In this document: one piece after another, positions 35,405 to 46,027 of the stretch
Layout: each line of letters begins with the position of its first letter
Numbering within the stretch: the first letter of the stretch is position 1
Source: Amborella trichopoda
Lineage: Eukaryota > Streptophyta > Magnoliopsida > Amborellales > Amborellaceae
Direction of reading: 5' to 3'
Length of the DNA stretch: 64,000 nt
NCBI RefSeq assembly: GCF_000471905.2
Contig: NW_006500104.1
Span: 3,268,672 to 3,332,671 of the forward strand
Position numbers and translations under genes: made by a program
Notes under the pieces: model-generated
The model's input: the letters and a program-made list of their open reading frames with translations, nothing else
What the model was told of the DNA's origin: nothing
Database searches by the model: none

Positions 35405-35670
35405 AATGTAGTGGGAGGACATCCACCAGCACAGAGCTCTTGAGAGATAGTATCTGGTCCAAGGACTGGGATTTGGCCACGGAGGTATTAGGTTACCTAT
35501 CGAAGTATTGTTCAATCCCATTAGAGGAACCTCAGGATGACAATGCGAATGATGATGTACTTGGTGACATTGGAGAGAGTAGCTCCCAATCGGAAGATCA
35601 GATCCCGACATATTTGCATCGAGGATTTTTTAAAGGATTTTTTGTATTAACTAATTTTTTTGAACTTTGA
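35405..35670 (+). other. Short coding-like stretch in the loop
   Basis: A plus-strand frame open from a TAA at 35404 to a TGA at 35668. Its composition is protein-like, with many acidic and Ser residues: WSKDWDLATEVLGYLSKYCS then a DDNANDDVLGDIGESSSQSED-like tail. An AG just before 35411 could be a splice acceptor. No family recognised, no ATG near the start. It could be a 3' exon or a relic. Confidence 0.3.
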
Positions 35671-35895
35671 AGATATGTAAAAACCTGTTTTTGTAGTTGA
35701 CTTTGGGTGTTATGTGAATATTCAATGAATTTTGCGGGCATGTAAAAGACCTATTTATGAGGCATGTAAAGGAATTGACTAATTTTTTGAATTTTGGAGA
35801 TATGTAAATACCCCTTTTTGTAGTTGACTTTGGGGGTTATGTGAATATTGGATATTCATGTAATTTATTGGGCATGTAAAGGATCTTTATGGGAG
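35655..35895. repeat. Two direct copies of about 120 bp
   Basis: CTAATTTTTTTGAACTTTGA to GGGCATGTAAAAGACC is repeated at about 35775-35890. GCATGTAAAGGA recurs several times. Confidence 0.7.
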
Positions 35896-36119
35896 CATGT
35901 AAAGGACCTCTTTATGAGGTATCTAGAGAATCCATTTGGTGATTTTTTTTCAACATATGTGTGACATATCTTTCTTTTCCATGTATGTCATTAACGTGTG
36001 CAATATGGGTTTACTTGGATAGTGAATGCATTTATATCCCCACAGTTCTCACTTTATTTTATTTTTTATGTTGATACATTTTCACCTTTTATCATGCTAG
36101 AAGGCGTGCAGAATAGCTA

Positions 36120-36263
36120 TATAACCATCACATACTTACTTTGGATAACCAGCTCTCTCTCATAGGCCTCAGATTTGAATGATCTCTCTCTTTTTTTTTT
36201 TTCTCTCTCTCTCTCATCTCAACCAAATAAATGAGCTTGTATTGTTTCATTGTAGTTAGTAAC

Positions 36264-36307
<44 letters not shown>

Positions 36308-36390
36308 ATTCGTCTCAACCAAATAAATGAGTTTATGTTGTTTCTTTGTAGTTGATAATCAGATCTCTTTCTCTTTGTTTATGTGTGTCT
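36120..36390. repeat. CT microsatellite within two or three direct repeats
   Basis: (CT)n runs near 36195 and 36268-36305 alternate with TCTCAACCAAATAAATGAG. Arg/Glu frames on the minus strand are artefacts. Confidence 0.8.
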
Positions 36391-37404
36391 CGAAAAAAAC
36401 AAAAATGACATAAACTGAATAATTCTAGAAATTGAGAATTTCATTCACAAAAAATAACCATTAATTAAACAACAACCAATTACAATCATTTATAAATTGT
36501 TAGAAAGATACAAGCAGGTTAAACACCTCATGAAATAGGAGAAAACCATATACAAATAAACTTCAAAAAATGTAACCTAATTGAGCTGACTTAACCACCA
36601 AGTAATTTATTTTTTTTTGCTTTTTCATATTTTACTTTTCCATTCGAATAATGCAGCAAATGCCATCCCCTTTGAGCATGTTTTCAAAAGTCTTATTGAT
36701 ATCTAAGAATGAGACTGAATGTGTAATGAACTTCTCCATGTGATGTGTACCTTCTTCATGTATTTGTCGACAATGAATGGAAGATCAGAATGTGGTTTAT
36801 AGTTTCCAAAAAATGCTCTTTTGAGAGTTCTTTCGTTGAGCACATTCGTGAGGTGTGTCTTGAACACATCATCCTTGTGAAGAACCCCAAAAGTACAATT
36901 ACACTACATCCTTCTTCATGTATTTGTCAACAAATATGCAGTATTTAGAAGACATTTAAGAAAGAAAGAAAGAAATGTGTCATAAATAGCACATATCAAA
37001 CAAGCACTGGAAGCACAAATTAGCAACAGGCAAAAGGGTACGAGAAAAGGATAAACAATTTCCAAAAGATCTACAACTTAGAGAACCAAATGGTCATAAA
37101 AGAAAGTCAACATATATGTATCTAAAATGTATAGCCACAAACAGAATCTTCATGAGTTGTATTGATGACTCTGACAGAGTCACAGTTTCAATCTATAGGC
37201 ATCGAGTGTACAGTAAATATGCAGCCTATTCCAAATATCACGATAGATGCAATTTTGAACAAGGAGCCACAACCTATGTACCAATTATACCAAGTCATCA
37301 TCAATTCTATGTGGCCATTTGGAAGCACTTTAGAAATTCAAAGAGAAATAAAATACTCAATTACACTTTTCATTAATAGCTGTTTTATACTGTAATAAAA
37401 AGAG
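36391..37404. other. Unassigned AT-rich stretch
   Basis: No motif recognised. Frames at 36745 and 37116 (plus) are short and without known domains. CTTCTTCATGTATTTGTC occurs twice, at about 36750 and 36910. Confidence 0.4.
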
Positions 37405-37470
37405 AAACAAATAATATCATCATCATCATCCAAACCTTATCCCAATTGTTTGGGGTTGGCTAGAAGACAT
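37405..37470 (-). mobile_element. 3' tail of an RTE-type LINE or derived SINE
   Basis: On the minus strand: AGCCAACCCCAAACAATTGG, then GATAAGGTTTGG, then (GAT)n. This ending with a short GAT or TTG repeat is widespread in plant RTE-type non-LTR elements and their relatives. Only the tail is present. Confidence 0.55.
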
Positions 37471-37535
37471 AATGTACTCTCGAGAAGAAAATAATACTCA
37501 CAACTTCAATCACCGCATATTGTTCAATAAAAACA

Positions 37536-38503
37536 TTAACTGCATTACTAATATTAGTTTCCCTGGATTTGAAACTCGCTGAAATAAAAGTGCCAAAATA
37601 AAGAGATGGGGTGCATTTAAGATTCAAAGAAATACACACTGCATCCTTGGATAAGAAATCAGCAGCAATAAAAACATGATTATTGAACCAGCCAAAACAT
37701 AAGCAAGCAAGCACAGTCTTACAAAATTCAGATCACGTCCTCCACATATTGAACCAGGTCTTTGGCATAAGTTACAGTAATGAATGGCTTGTACACACTA
37801 TCATTCGTTTGTGATTGTTCAGCCAACTTGAATCTTGAGCAAAAGCAAACACGAATTGTATGTGGTAGTCTCTGTCCCCACGTATTCAAGACTAACTACC
37901 GGACTCTAAGCAAAGAGTCTGAAAATGAACAATTCCATGCCCCTAAAATAAACGAAGGTAAAAAACACTAAATTCTATTCGAAAAGAAATGCTAATGATA
38001 GTAATAACAACTTAGAAAATTTAGCTAATTAACAACAACTTCTTGATGGATTTTATAAATTAAAAATATAAATAAGATCAAACATGAATACTCCAAAAAA
38101 GAAAAACAATGAGAACAATTGTTCATTAAATGCAATGAGATATAAAACAAAAAGGCTCACCAAATATTGTTCGTATTCTCAAAGTCCAAAACCTTGATGG
38201 CAATGATCTCATTCAAACAAATGCACAATGTCCTAAAACATATTCTCTCCCACATATACCTTTTTAAGCATTTTCTGTAGTTATTAGTGAGTAATTTTTT
38301 TTTTCTTCTCACTTATTTTGCATCTAACACTATGAAACAGAGGCCTTCATTCACAAATTCTATTTTGAGATCTGATCGCAAACTTTGGCAGTAATTTAGA
38401 CATTAAAGAAAAATATTTGTGTTTCTTCGTGCTAAGGGCTCTATTTCACTGTGAGAAATTGAAATCACCTAGTTTATTACTAACCCAACCCAAAATTTTC
38501 TCT
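37536..38503 (-). repeat. Right arm of a long inverted repeat
   Basis: Reverse complement of 33060-34036. The outer end joins a partial family B MITE at about 38505. Confidence 0.9.
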
Positions 38504-38504
38504 C

Positions 38505-38590
38505 TGTGATCGTCAAATTGGTCAAGATTCAATCTGGACCATTGGGCTCATATGTTCATATGAACTACTGAGTTAATCCCTTCCTTTTCC

Positions 38591-38621
<31 letters not shown>

Positions 38622-39061
38622 CTAGTGGGTTAATTGTAGCTTTTTCCATATATATATAACACTACGCAACGCCTATAGGCGAAAATGAACAATGATTTCG
38701 CCTACCACCATCACCGTCCAAAGTTCTATCGTGTATATATATATATATATATATATGAGCTAGTGGGTTAATTGTAGCTTTTTCCATATATATATATAAC
38801 ACTACGCAACGCCTATAGACGAAAATGAACAATGATTTCGCCTACCCCCATCACCGTCCAAAGTTCATCGTGCGGTCCCGATTGTCCGGTAGTGTTTCAT
38901 TTTTCATTTTTTTATACAAATCAGAGTGACCTAAAATTTGTAGCATGTATTCATAAAAAATAAGGGAATCTTTGAAAATTATAAAAAAAAATATTTTACA
39001 TGAAAACAATTGACCAAATATATATATGTATGAGCTAGTGGGTTAATTGTAGCTTTTTCCA
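38505..39061. repeat. Broken MITE pieces repeated between TA runs
   Basis: The composite GAGCTAGTGGGTTAATTGTA plus GCTTTTTCCATATATATA (end of family B) joined to AACACTACGCAACGCCTATA (start of family A) occurs three times, at about 38622, 38757 and 39027. Family A pieces here are truncated at TA runs. Confidence 0.75.
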
Positions 39062-39541
39062 TATATATATAACACTACGCAACGCCTATAGGCGAAAATG
39101 AACAACGATTTTGCCTACCCTCATCACCGTCTAAAGTTCATCGTGCGGTCACAATTGTCCGGTAGTGTTTCATTTTTCATTTTTTTATACAAATCAGAGT
39201 GACCTAAAATTTGTAGCATGTATTCATAAAAAAAAAGAGAATCTTTGAAAATTATAAAAAAAAATATTTTACGTGAAAACAATTGACCAAAATATCCCCA
39301 AAATGTTTTGGGGTATTTTTGTCAATTTAGTTTTTACCGATAGTTTGTTTTATATTTTTATTAGATGCGCCTTGGTAATATGCATATACTCTCCAAATTT
39401 TAAGTCATTCTGATTTGTAGAAAAATTAATAAAAATAAAGTACTACGAGACAATCGTGACCGTGCGATGAAATTGGACGGTGATGAGGGTAGGCGAAATC
39501 ACTATTCATTTTCGCTTATAGGCGTTAAAAAGACTTTTCTA
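39062..39541. mobile_element. MITE, family A, full-length copy
   Basis: Left end AACGCCTATAGGCGAAAATG and right end CATTTTCGCTTATAGGCGTT, reverse complements with one or two changes. TA runs lie on both sides. Confidence 0.8.
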
Positions 39542-39561
39542 TATATATATATATATATATG

Positions 39562-40036
39562 AAAAAAGCTGGGATTAACCCACTAGTTCTTATGAACATA
39601 TGAGTCCAAAGGTCTAAATTAAATCTAAACCGATCTGACGATCACAAATGTTCAGTAATACTTGAATTTTATTTTATTTTCTACAAATTCAAATAAAATG
39701 AAATTTTCGGTGTGTATTCTTTTCATCAAGGTGCACCTAATAAAAATATAAAAACAATATTCGTAAAATATAAAATGACCAAAATACTCCCCGAAGCTTT
39801 TTAAGGGTATTTTGGTCATTTTATTTCATATAAAATATTTTTTTTGATACTTTTCAGAGACTCATCTATTTTTGGTAAACACACGCTGAAAATATCAAAT
39901 GATTTAGATTTAAAAAATAAAATAAAATTCAAATACTACTGGACATCTGTGAACGTCAAATCGGCCCAGATTCAATATAGGCCGTTGGACTCATATGTTC
40001 ATATGAGCTAGTTGGCTAATCCCAGCTTTTTCCATA
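39562..40036. mobile_element. MITE, family B, full-length copy
   Basis: Left end GAAAAAGCTGGGATTAACCC; right end TTGGCTAATCCCAGCTTTTT then CC. A TA run of about 20 bases precedes it. Confidence 0.8.
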
Positions 40037-40084
40037 TCCATTTGCCATCTCTCTCTCTTCCATCCGTAATCTTCCTTTATCGCC

Positions 40085-40865
40085 TCTAGAGATGGTTTCT
40101 AGAGAGTGGGTTTTTATAGAGAGAGAGAGAGATTGGTTTCTAGAGAGAATGTGCTTTAGAAAGAGTAAAAGAGATTGGATTTCTAAAGAGAGAATGGGCT
40201 TTTAGAGGGAGAAAGAGAGAGAAAATGGACTTTTAGAGAGAGAAAAAGAGATTGGGTTTTAGAGAGAGAAATAGAGATTGGGTTTCAAGAGAGAGAAAGA
40301 GAGATTGAGTTTCTAAAGAGATATGGGGTTAGTTTTAGAGAGAGAAAGGTAGATTGGGTTTCTAGAAAGAGAAAATAGGCTTTTAGAGAGAGAAAAGAGA
40401 TTGGATTTGTAGAGACAATAGGTTTTTAGGAAAAGAAAGAAAGATTTGGTTTTTAGAGAGAGAAAATGGGTTTTTAGAGAGAAGAAAAGATATTTAGTTT
40501 CTAAAGAGAATAGATTTTTAGAGAAATAATGAGAGATTGGGTTTTTAAAGAAAGAAATGAGTTTTTAGACAGAAAAAGAGAGATTGGATTTCTAGAAAGA
40601 AAGATTGAGTTTCTAAAGAGAGAAAATGGGTTTATATAGAGAAAAAAAGAGTTGGGTTTTAGAGAGAAAATAGGTTTTAGAGAGAAAGAGAGATTGAATA
40701 TCTAGAGAGAGAAAAGGATTTTAGAAAGAGAAATAAAGAATGGCTTTTAAAGAGAGAAAGAGAGATTGGGTTTTCAGAGAGAGAGATTAGGTTTCTAAAG
40801 AGAAAAAGAGACATTGGGTTTATTGATAGAAAAAATGGGTTTTTAGAGAGAGAAAGAGAGATTTG
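40085..40865. repeat. GA-rich repeat with unit AGAGAGAAAGAGATTGGGTTTCT
   Basis: About 25 imperfect units of 28-35 bases alternating AGAGAGAAA with TTGGGTTTCTA or ATGGGTTTTTA. Not coding. Confidence 0.85.
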
Positions 40866-40929
40866 GAGATAGTTTATCAATAAGTTACCGAACATAAGAA
40901 ACTGCGTACTCACGAATTCCAGTTATGTA

Positions 40930-41042
40930 AAACCAAACATGGAAAAAAACAGAATTAGATAACTATCACAGAGAACTGTTTGCATATGAAAATTGTTTTA
41001 CATATGCAAATGTAAATTGCTACGCATGAATCAATCAAGCCC
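40930..41042 (-). repeat. Right terminal inverted repeat of the 12 kb insertion
   Basis: The reverse complement starts GGGCTTGATTGATTC and contains AAACAATTTTCATATG, matching the left end. Confidence 0.7.
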
Positions 41043-41115
41043 TAAATATGCTCCAACGTTACTTCATGTTTTATAATACCTTTTAGGGTGCCTTTGCTTG
41101 CAACAATGGGAGTGG
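41043..41115. repeat. Segmental duplication, copy 1 (right part)
   Basis: TAAATATGCTCCAACGTT and following bases match 57333-57410 (TTTTAGGG, then TTGCAACGG/ATGG and GGAGTGGG). This shows where copy 1 continues after the 12 kb insertion. Confidence 0.8.
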
Positions 41116-41320
41116 GGTAGGAACCTTTTCGGACATTTGGTGTGGACATTCAATGCCTGAATTGAAATAGGAGTTCCTTATTCATTTATTGTGGACATTG
41201 CGACATCCACTATATCGGTCCATATTTGAAATTTTAAAAAATAAAATTACGCATGCCAGATATCTATATCTATACATAGGATTGGCCCATAGTCTAATCA
41301 GTCTTTTTTTTTTTGGCAAC

Positions 41321-41700
41321 TATTACAACTTCCTCACAGCAGGGATGTCCAAAGTAGGACAATTAGAAGTTACTACTACAAGTGGAGAGAATAATGGCTC
41401 ACGATGTTGACCGAGTCTTTTGAGAAGTTTGTTTCTGAATTTGTTTTTGTTACCTGTTGTTACCGAGTCTTTAGAGTAGTTGCTGATTGTTATCTTGCTT
41501 AGAGAGTGTTTAGCCTAAAACTTCTCCTTTTAGTTATTTTTGTTATTGTAATCTCTTATTTAATGAAGAAAACAACTCATGATCAGCAGGTTGATTTTAT
41601 CTTCAACTTGTTACGTATTTGAAGCTTGAGTTCCCTCGAAGTAACTCTCTTTCTTCTTATTTATCACCATTGGAAAGGGTAAGAACACCCTGGCCGTGCA
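41321..41700 (+). repeat. 5' LTR of the chromovirus
   Basis: Starts near TATTACAACTTCCTCACAGC and ends CGTGCA at 41700. The first 270 bases match 46028-46312. Confidence 0.8.
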
Positions 41701-41704
41701 AAAG

Positions 41705-41717
41705 TGGTATCAAGAGC
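41705..41717 (+). promoter_or_regulatory. Primer-binding site for initiator tRNA-Met
   Basis: TGGTATCAAGAGC, the usual TGGTATCAGAGC with one extra A, four bases after the LTR. Confidence 0.85.
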
Positions 41718-41722
41718 TAGGC

Positions 41723-42600
41723 ATGGAACAGTGGGTTGAGCAAATCGGGCCGACCATAAACTCATTGTCCACTGGCCATCAGGATATCATGCTTCGAATG
41801 GATGAGCTTTTCAAGTAGCTCAATGTTCGGATAGCTAAGATGACAACACCTTCAACAAAAGAGAATGAAGGTAATTCTCACACGCCAGCAAAATCATATC
41901 GAAGTCATTTTCACTCAAGTGGCTCTGCAAGTTCTTACACCCCAAAAAAGGTCAAGCTGAACTTCCCTTGTTTCAATAGAGACGAAGACCCAACAAGTTG
42001 GCTTTGTAGGGCTGAGCATTTCTTCCACTGGCATGCAACGATTGACGATGAGAAACTATCATTGGCATCCTTCCATCTTGAAGGAGAAGCCCAACTGTGG
42101 TTCTATCTCTTGCAACAAGAGAAAGGTTCCATCTCTTGGGAATAATTTAAAGAAGGGCTCCACTCTCGCTATGGTCCAAATAAATTTATTGAGTTCTTCG
42201 GAGAACTCACCAAACTGCAGCAAACATAGTATGCGAATACCAAACACAGTTCGAAAAGTTGTTGTCCAAGGTGGGGCATCTTCCTCAAGCTCACCAAGTC
42301 AGTTGCTTCGTGAGCAGTCTGCACGAGAGTGTGAAAGCTGATGTGCAGGCAATTGTCCCACAACGCTTTCAGGGGCCATTGCCATAGCACGCCTCTTTGA
42401 GGCTCGATCCCAATCTTCAAAAAAAATAGCTCCACATGTCTCACGGCCCACCTTCTCACCCAATAAGAACACCAATTCCAGCCAGGCGACTATTCCAGTG
42501 AGAAAGATGTCATCTGCAGAATTACAAGAAAGAAGAAGTAAGGGTCTTTGTTACAACTGTAATGACAAGTGGAACCCAGCCCATCATTGCAAGAAAATAT
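41723..42600 (+). pseudogene. Gag of the chromovirus
   Basis: The reading starts at ATG 41723, six bases after the primer site. A stop occurs at 41817. The gag core follows: KLNFPCFNRDEDPTSWLCRA near 41960-42020, then GEAQLWFYLLQQEKGSISWE ending in a stop at 42143. The frame then breaks up. The zinc knuckle is preserved at about 42549-42590 as CYNCNDKWNPAHHC, the CX2C...HxC form typical of these elements. Confidence 0.8.
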
Positions 42601-42840
42601 TATTGATTGAAGCATGTACAGAGGAAATCAATGGTGATGTGGTCATGGAGAATGACGAAGATGACTCAATAGCAACGCCTGCAATCTCCCTTCATGCAAT
42701 TTCTGGAATTCGAGCACCAGAAACAATGAGAGTCACAGGACACCTCGAACGGGTGGATGCCACTATCCTCATCGATTCTGGGAGTACCCATAATTTCATA
42801 AGTGAGAACTAGCCTAAAGGGTGGGATTAAAACCTCATCT
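42600..42840 (+). pseudogene. Aspartic protease of the chromovirus
   Basis: The active-site phrase ILIDSGSTHNFIS is at about 42760-42805, with DSG as the catalytic triplet. A stop follows at 42810. The protease cuts Gag-Pol in the particle. Confidence 0.75.
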
Positions 42841-42999
42841 TGGAGGACGATTAGAGGTGGCCATCACCTCTGGAGATAGATTTTCAAGCACAGGGAAATG
42901 CTCTAATATCAAATATGAGTTTGCAAGGTATTTCACTTTATGTTGATTTCTTTTCATTACCATTAAAAGGTTATGATGTAGTTTTGGGAGCATAGTGGC

Positions 43000-44000
43000 T
43001 ACAAACATTGGGACCCATCACTTGGGACTTTTTAAAACTACAAATGAAATTCAAAATCGGCGGAAAAGATATTGAGTTGCAGCACTTGTCGGTACCCGAA
43101 AATCGGCTGATTAAAGGCCGTAATATGAGACGTTCTAATAAGAAGACTGCAAAGGGAGTGCTTTTTCAAATGACATGCTTGAATACCATGTTGCAAACAA
43201 TCGAGAAGCCCACCATTCTGTACGAGATCCAGTGTATGTTAAAAAGGTTTCAAGATATTATCACCAAACCCCCTGGCCTACCTCCACAACGTGAATCAGA
43301 TCACATCATTCCTCTCATGAGTGGGCATGGTTCGGTGTCCGTCAAGCCATACAAGTATCCTTATTTTCAGAAGTCCGAAATTGAGAAAATAGTTAATGAA
43401 ATGCTTATGACATGGATCATCCGCCCTAGCAATAGCCCCTATTCTTCTCTAGTGCCTTAGTCAAGAAACGCAATGGGTCATGGCATATGTGTGCGGATTA
43501 CAGAGCACTAAACAAAATTACAATCAAACATAAATTCCCAATGCTTGTAATTGATGAACTTTTGGACGAATTGTATGCAGCTAAATTCTTATCAAAATTA
43601 GATCTGCGGTCTGCATATCACCAAATCCGAATGCATCCAGCATATATTGAGAAGATGGCATCACGGTCATAACGAGTTCCTCGTCATGCCTTTTGGACTC
43701 ACCAATGCACCGTCAACCTTCCAAGCCTCATGAACCAGATTTTCAAAATTCATTTGCGGAAGTTTAATCTTGTGTTTTTTGATGATATTTTGGTGTATAG
43801 TAAATCATGGGTTGATCACATGAGACACTTGGAAATTACTTTTTCAATTTTACGGTTGAACCAATTATATGTAAAATTTGAAAAATGTCAGTTTGGCCAA
43901 AATAAGGTTAATTATTTAGGCCATGTAATTTCCCAAGATGGGGTAGCCGTGGATCCGGACAAGGTAATAAGCAGTGATGGATTGGCCAAGGCCCACCACA
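43000..44000 (+). pseudogene. Reverse transcriptase of the chromovirus
   Basis: Fingers: SVSVKPYKYPYFQKSEIEKI near 43340-43390. The frame shifts near 43455, then MCADYRALNKITIKHKFPM (43487) and SKLDLRSAYHQIRMHPAY (about 43595-43655). After another break near 43670, FFDDILVYSKSWVDHMRHLE (43775-43835) gives the catalytic box with FDD in place of YDD. NYLGHVISQDGVAVDP follows near 43910-43960. At least three reading-frame breaks. Confidence 0.9.
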
Positions 44001-44570
44001 CGCTAGGCCTTGTGTGGATTTCTTGGGTTGACGGGCTACTACAGGAAGTTCGACAAGGACTACGGAAAAATAGCTGGGCTTCTTACCAAATTGCTCAAGA
44101 AGGATTCATTTGGTTGGAATCAACTTGTAAATGAGGCATTTCAAAAATTAAAGGAGGTGCTGGCACGAGCCCCCGTATTGGCACTCCTTGATTTCTCAAG
44201 AGACTTCATCATAGAATATGATGCATCCGGATCGGGTATTGGCGTTGTCCTCTTCCAAGATATACCCATAGCTTTTTATAGCTATGATCTCCATGGTAAA
44301 AATCTTTTCTTCTCCACTTATGAAAAGGAAATTTTAGCTTTAGTTCTTGCTGTGCAAAAGTGGCGGCCTTACCTTTTGGGGAGAAAATTTGTGGTCTGCA
44401 CCGATCACCAAAGTGTGAAGTTTTTATGGGACCAGAAAATCATGACTCCAGCCTAACAGTGTTGGCTTTACAAGCTAATGGGTTTTGACTTCACCATCGA
44501 GTACAAAATTGGAAAAGCAAATATTGTTGCTGATGCTTTATAAAAAAAACATGAAAAAACAGAGACTCAA
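44000..44570 (+). pseudogene. RNase H of the chromovirus
   Basis: FIIEYDASGSGIGVVLFQ near 44208-44262 carries the first Asp; EKEILALVLAVQKWRPYLLG near 44327-44386 carries the Glu; VVCTDHQSVKFL near 44391-44426 carries the next Asp. A TAA is present at 44454, and another replaces a codon near 44542. Confidence 0.85.
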
Positions 44571-44799
44571 TGTGGGTTCGCAACACTTTCATTGCCCATT
44601 CCTCACTGGGTGGATGCGATCAAGGAAAAAATTCATACTAATCCTACTCTTCAAAGGTTAGTTGAATTAGTAAAGGCTGGAGATGCTATTGGACCATGAA
44701 AGCTACAGGAAGGAATCTTGTTTTTTAAAGAGAAGGTCTACATTGCGGAAGATTCAGCACTTATAAAAGACATTGTCAACGAATTTCATGGAATCACCC

Positions 44800-45835
44800 A
44801 TTAAGGGTTTTTAAAGTTCCTTCATAGATTTATCTTCTATCGGAAGGGTATGAGACAACATGTCAAGAAACATATCAAAAGTTGTGATGTATGTCAACGC
44901 CACAAAGGGGAGAACACGAGTCTAGCAAGTCTTCTACAACCTTTACCAATACCAAACTTGATATCGGGAGACATATCCATGGACTTCATAGATGGATTAC
45001 CAGCTTCCAAAGGTAAGACAACAATATTGGTGGTCGTTGATAGGTTATCCAAATATGTACACTTCACGGCCATTTCACATCCTTACATTGTTGTTAGTGT
45101 AGCCCAAACCTTCTTTGACGAAACTTTTTGCCTACATGGGATGCCAAGATCTATTGTTACTGACCGTGAACCAACCTTCACTAACATCTTCTGGCAAGAA
45201 TTGATTCGTTTGAATGGAACCAAGTTCAATTTCAATTATGCATATCACTCGCAAATGGATGGCCAAAGTGAAGAGGTCAATCGTACATTAGAAATGTACC
45301 TCTGTTGTTTTTCTAGCTCTCAACCAAAGGATTGGTCCAAATGGCTTTCATGGGCTTAATACTGCTACAACACCAGTTGGCACTCTACCATTAAAATGAC
45401 ACCATTTGAGGCCGTGTATGGAAGAGCCCCTCCTACCATCTTTAGCTATGTTGAAGTTACTTGAAGGGTGGTCGTGGTTGAGAAGGACTTGATTGATTGA
45501 GATAGGGTTGTTAAAGAACTTAGAGAAAAGATCATGAAAGCCCAAGAATGCATAGAATGATTATATGATTCAAACACAAGGAGAGAGAATTTTGGGTGAC
45601 TGGGTTTATTTAAGGCTCCATCCATATAGACAGTTATCAGTGGCTATAAGGAGGAACTTGAAACTTTCTCCTAAATTTTTTGGTCCATTCCAGATCTTGA
45701 AAGGAATTGGAGCAGTTGCCTACAAATTTGATCTACCCAGTGATTTCAGAATTCACCCCGTTTTTCATGTCTCCCTTCTCAAGCCAAAACTAGGGATGAA
45801 CGATGGGTACAAACTCAACTCCCAGTCATGAGGGA
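44800..45835 (+). pseudogene. Integrase of the chromovirus
   Basis: The zinc module ends in SCDVCQRHKGEN (about 44880-44916). The core has the first Asp in ISMDFIDGLPASKGK (44970-45020), the second in IVTDREPTFTNIFWQ (45155-45200), and the Glu in QSEEVNRTLEMY (45265-45298). A stop at 45358 and several more before 45560 break the gene. The C-terminal module survives at 45565-45831, with [20 protein letters not shown] and [12 protein letters not shown]. Confidence 0.9.
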
Positions 45836-45879
45836 AAAAGACAGAATAATGAGCCCAAAGCCTCAAGCTATCTTGAATA

Positions 45880-46015
45880 GTTGTGTAAGGAAAAATACAG
45901 AAGAAGTGTTAATCTTATGGCACGGCTTACCACCATAAGATGCCATATGGGAACCAGTGGAAACCATAAGAAATCAATTTCCTAACTACACCCTTGAGGA
46001 CAAGGGTGTAATTTA
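45880..46015 (+). pseudogene. Chromodomain remnant
   Basis: After the integrase tail, a reading gives ILWHGLP, a short break, then AIWEPVETIRNQFPNYTLED. This is the WxGLP...WEP...FP..LEDK pattern of chromodomains fused to chromovirus integrase, which in living elements guide insertion to certain chromatin. Confidence 0.7.
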
Positions 46016-46027
46016 AGGGGGAGAGAA
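46014..46027 (+). promoter_or_regulatory. Polypurine tract of the chromovirus
   Basis: AAGGGGGAGAGAA lies directly before the 3' LTR and would prime plus-strand synthesis. Confidence 0.8.

Larger units (their letters stand above)
28957..41042. mobile_element. 12 kb insertion with PIF/Harbinger-type termini
   Basis: The insertion interrupts duplication copy 1; copy 2 has the uninterrupted sequence at 57331-57340. Its ends are inverted repeats: left GGGCTTGTTTGGTTTGTATG, right (reverse complement) GGGCTTGATTGATTCATGCG, with a second matching block AAACAATTTTCAT about 30-45 bases further in. The target is TAA: 41043-41045 is TAA and 28954-28956 is CAA (one change). GGGCNTGTTTGG ends with a TWA target are typical of PIF/Harbinger and Tourist elements. 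No transposase is recognised. It is probably a non-autonomous element that later gathered nested insertions, not one 12 kb transposon. Confidence 0.7.
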
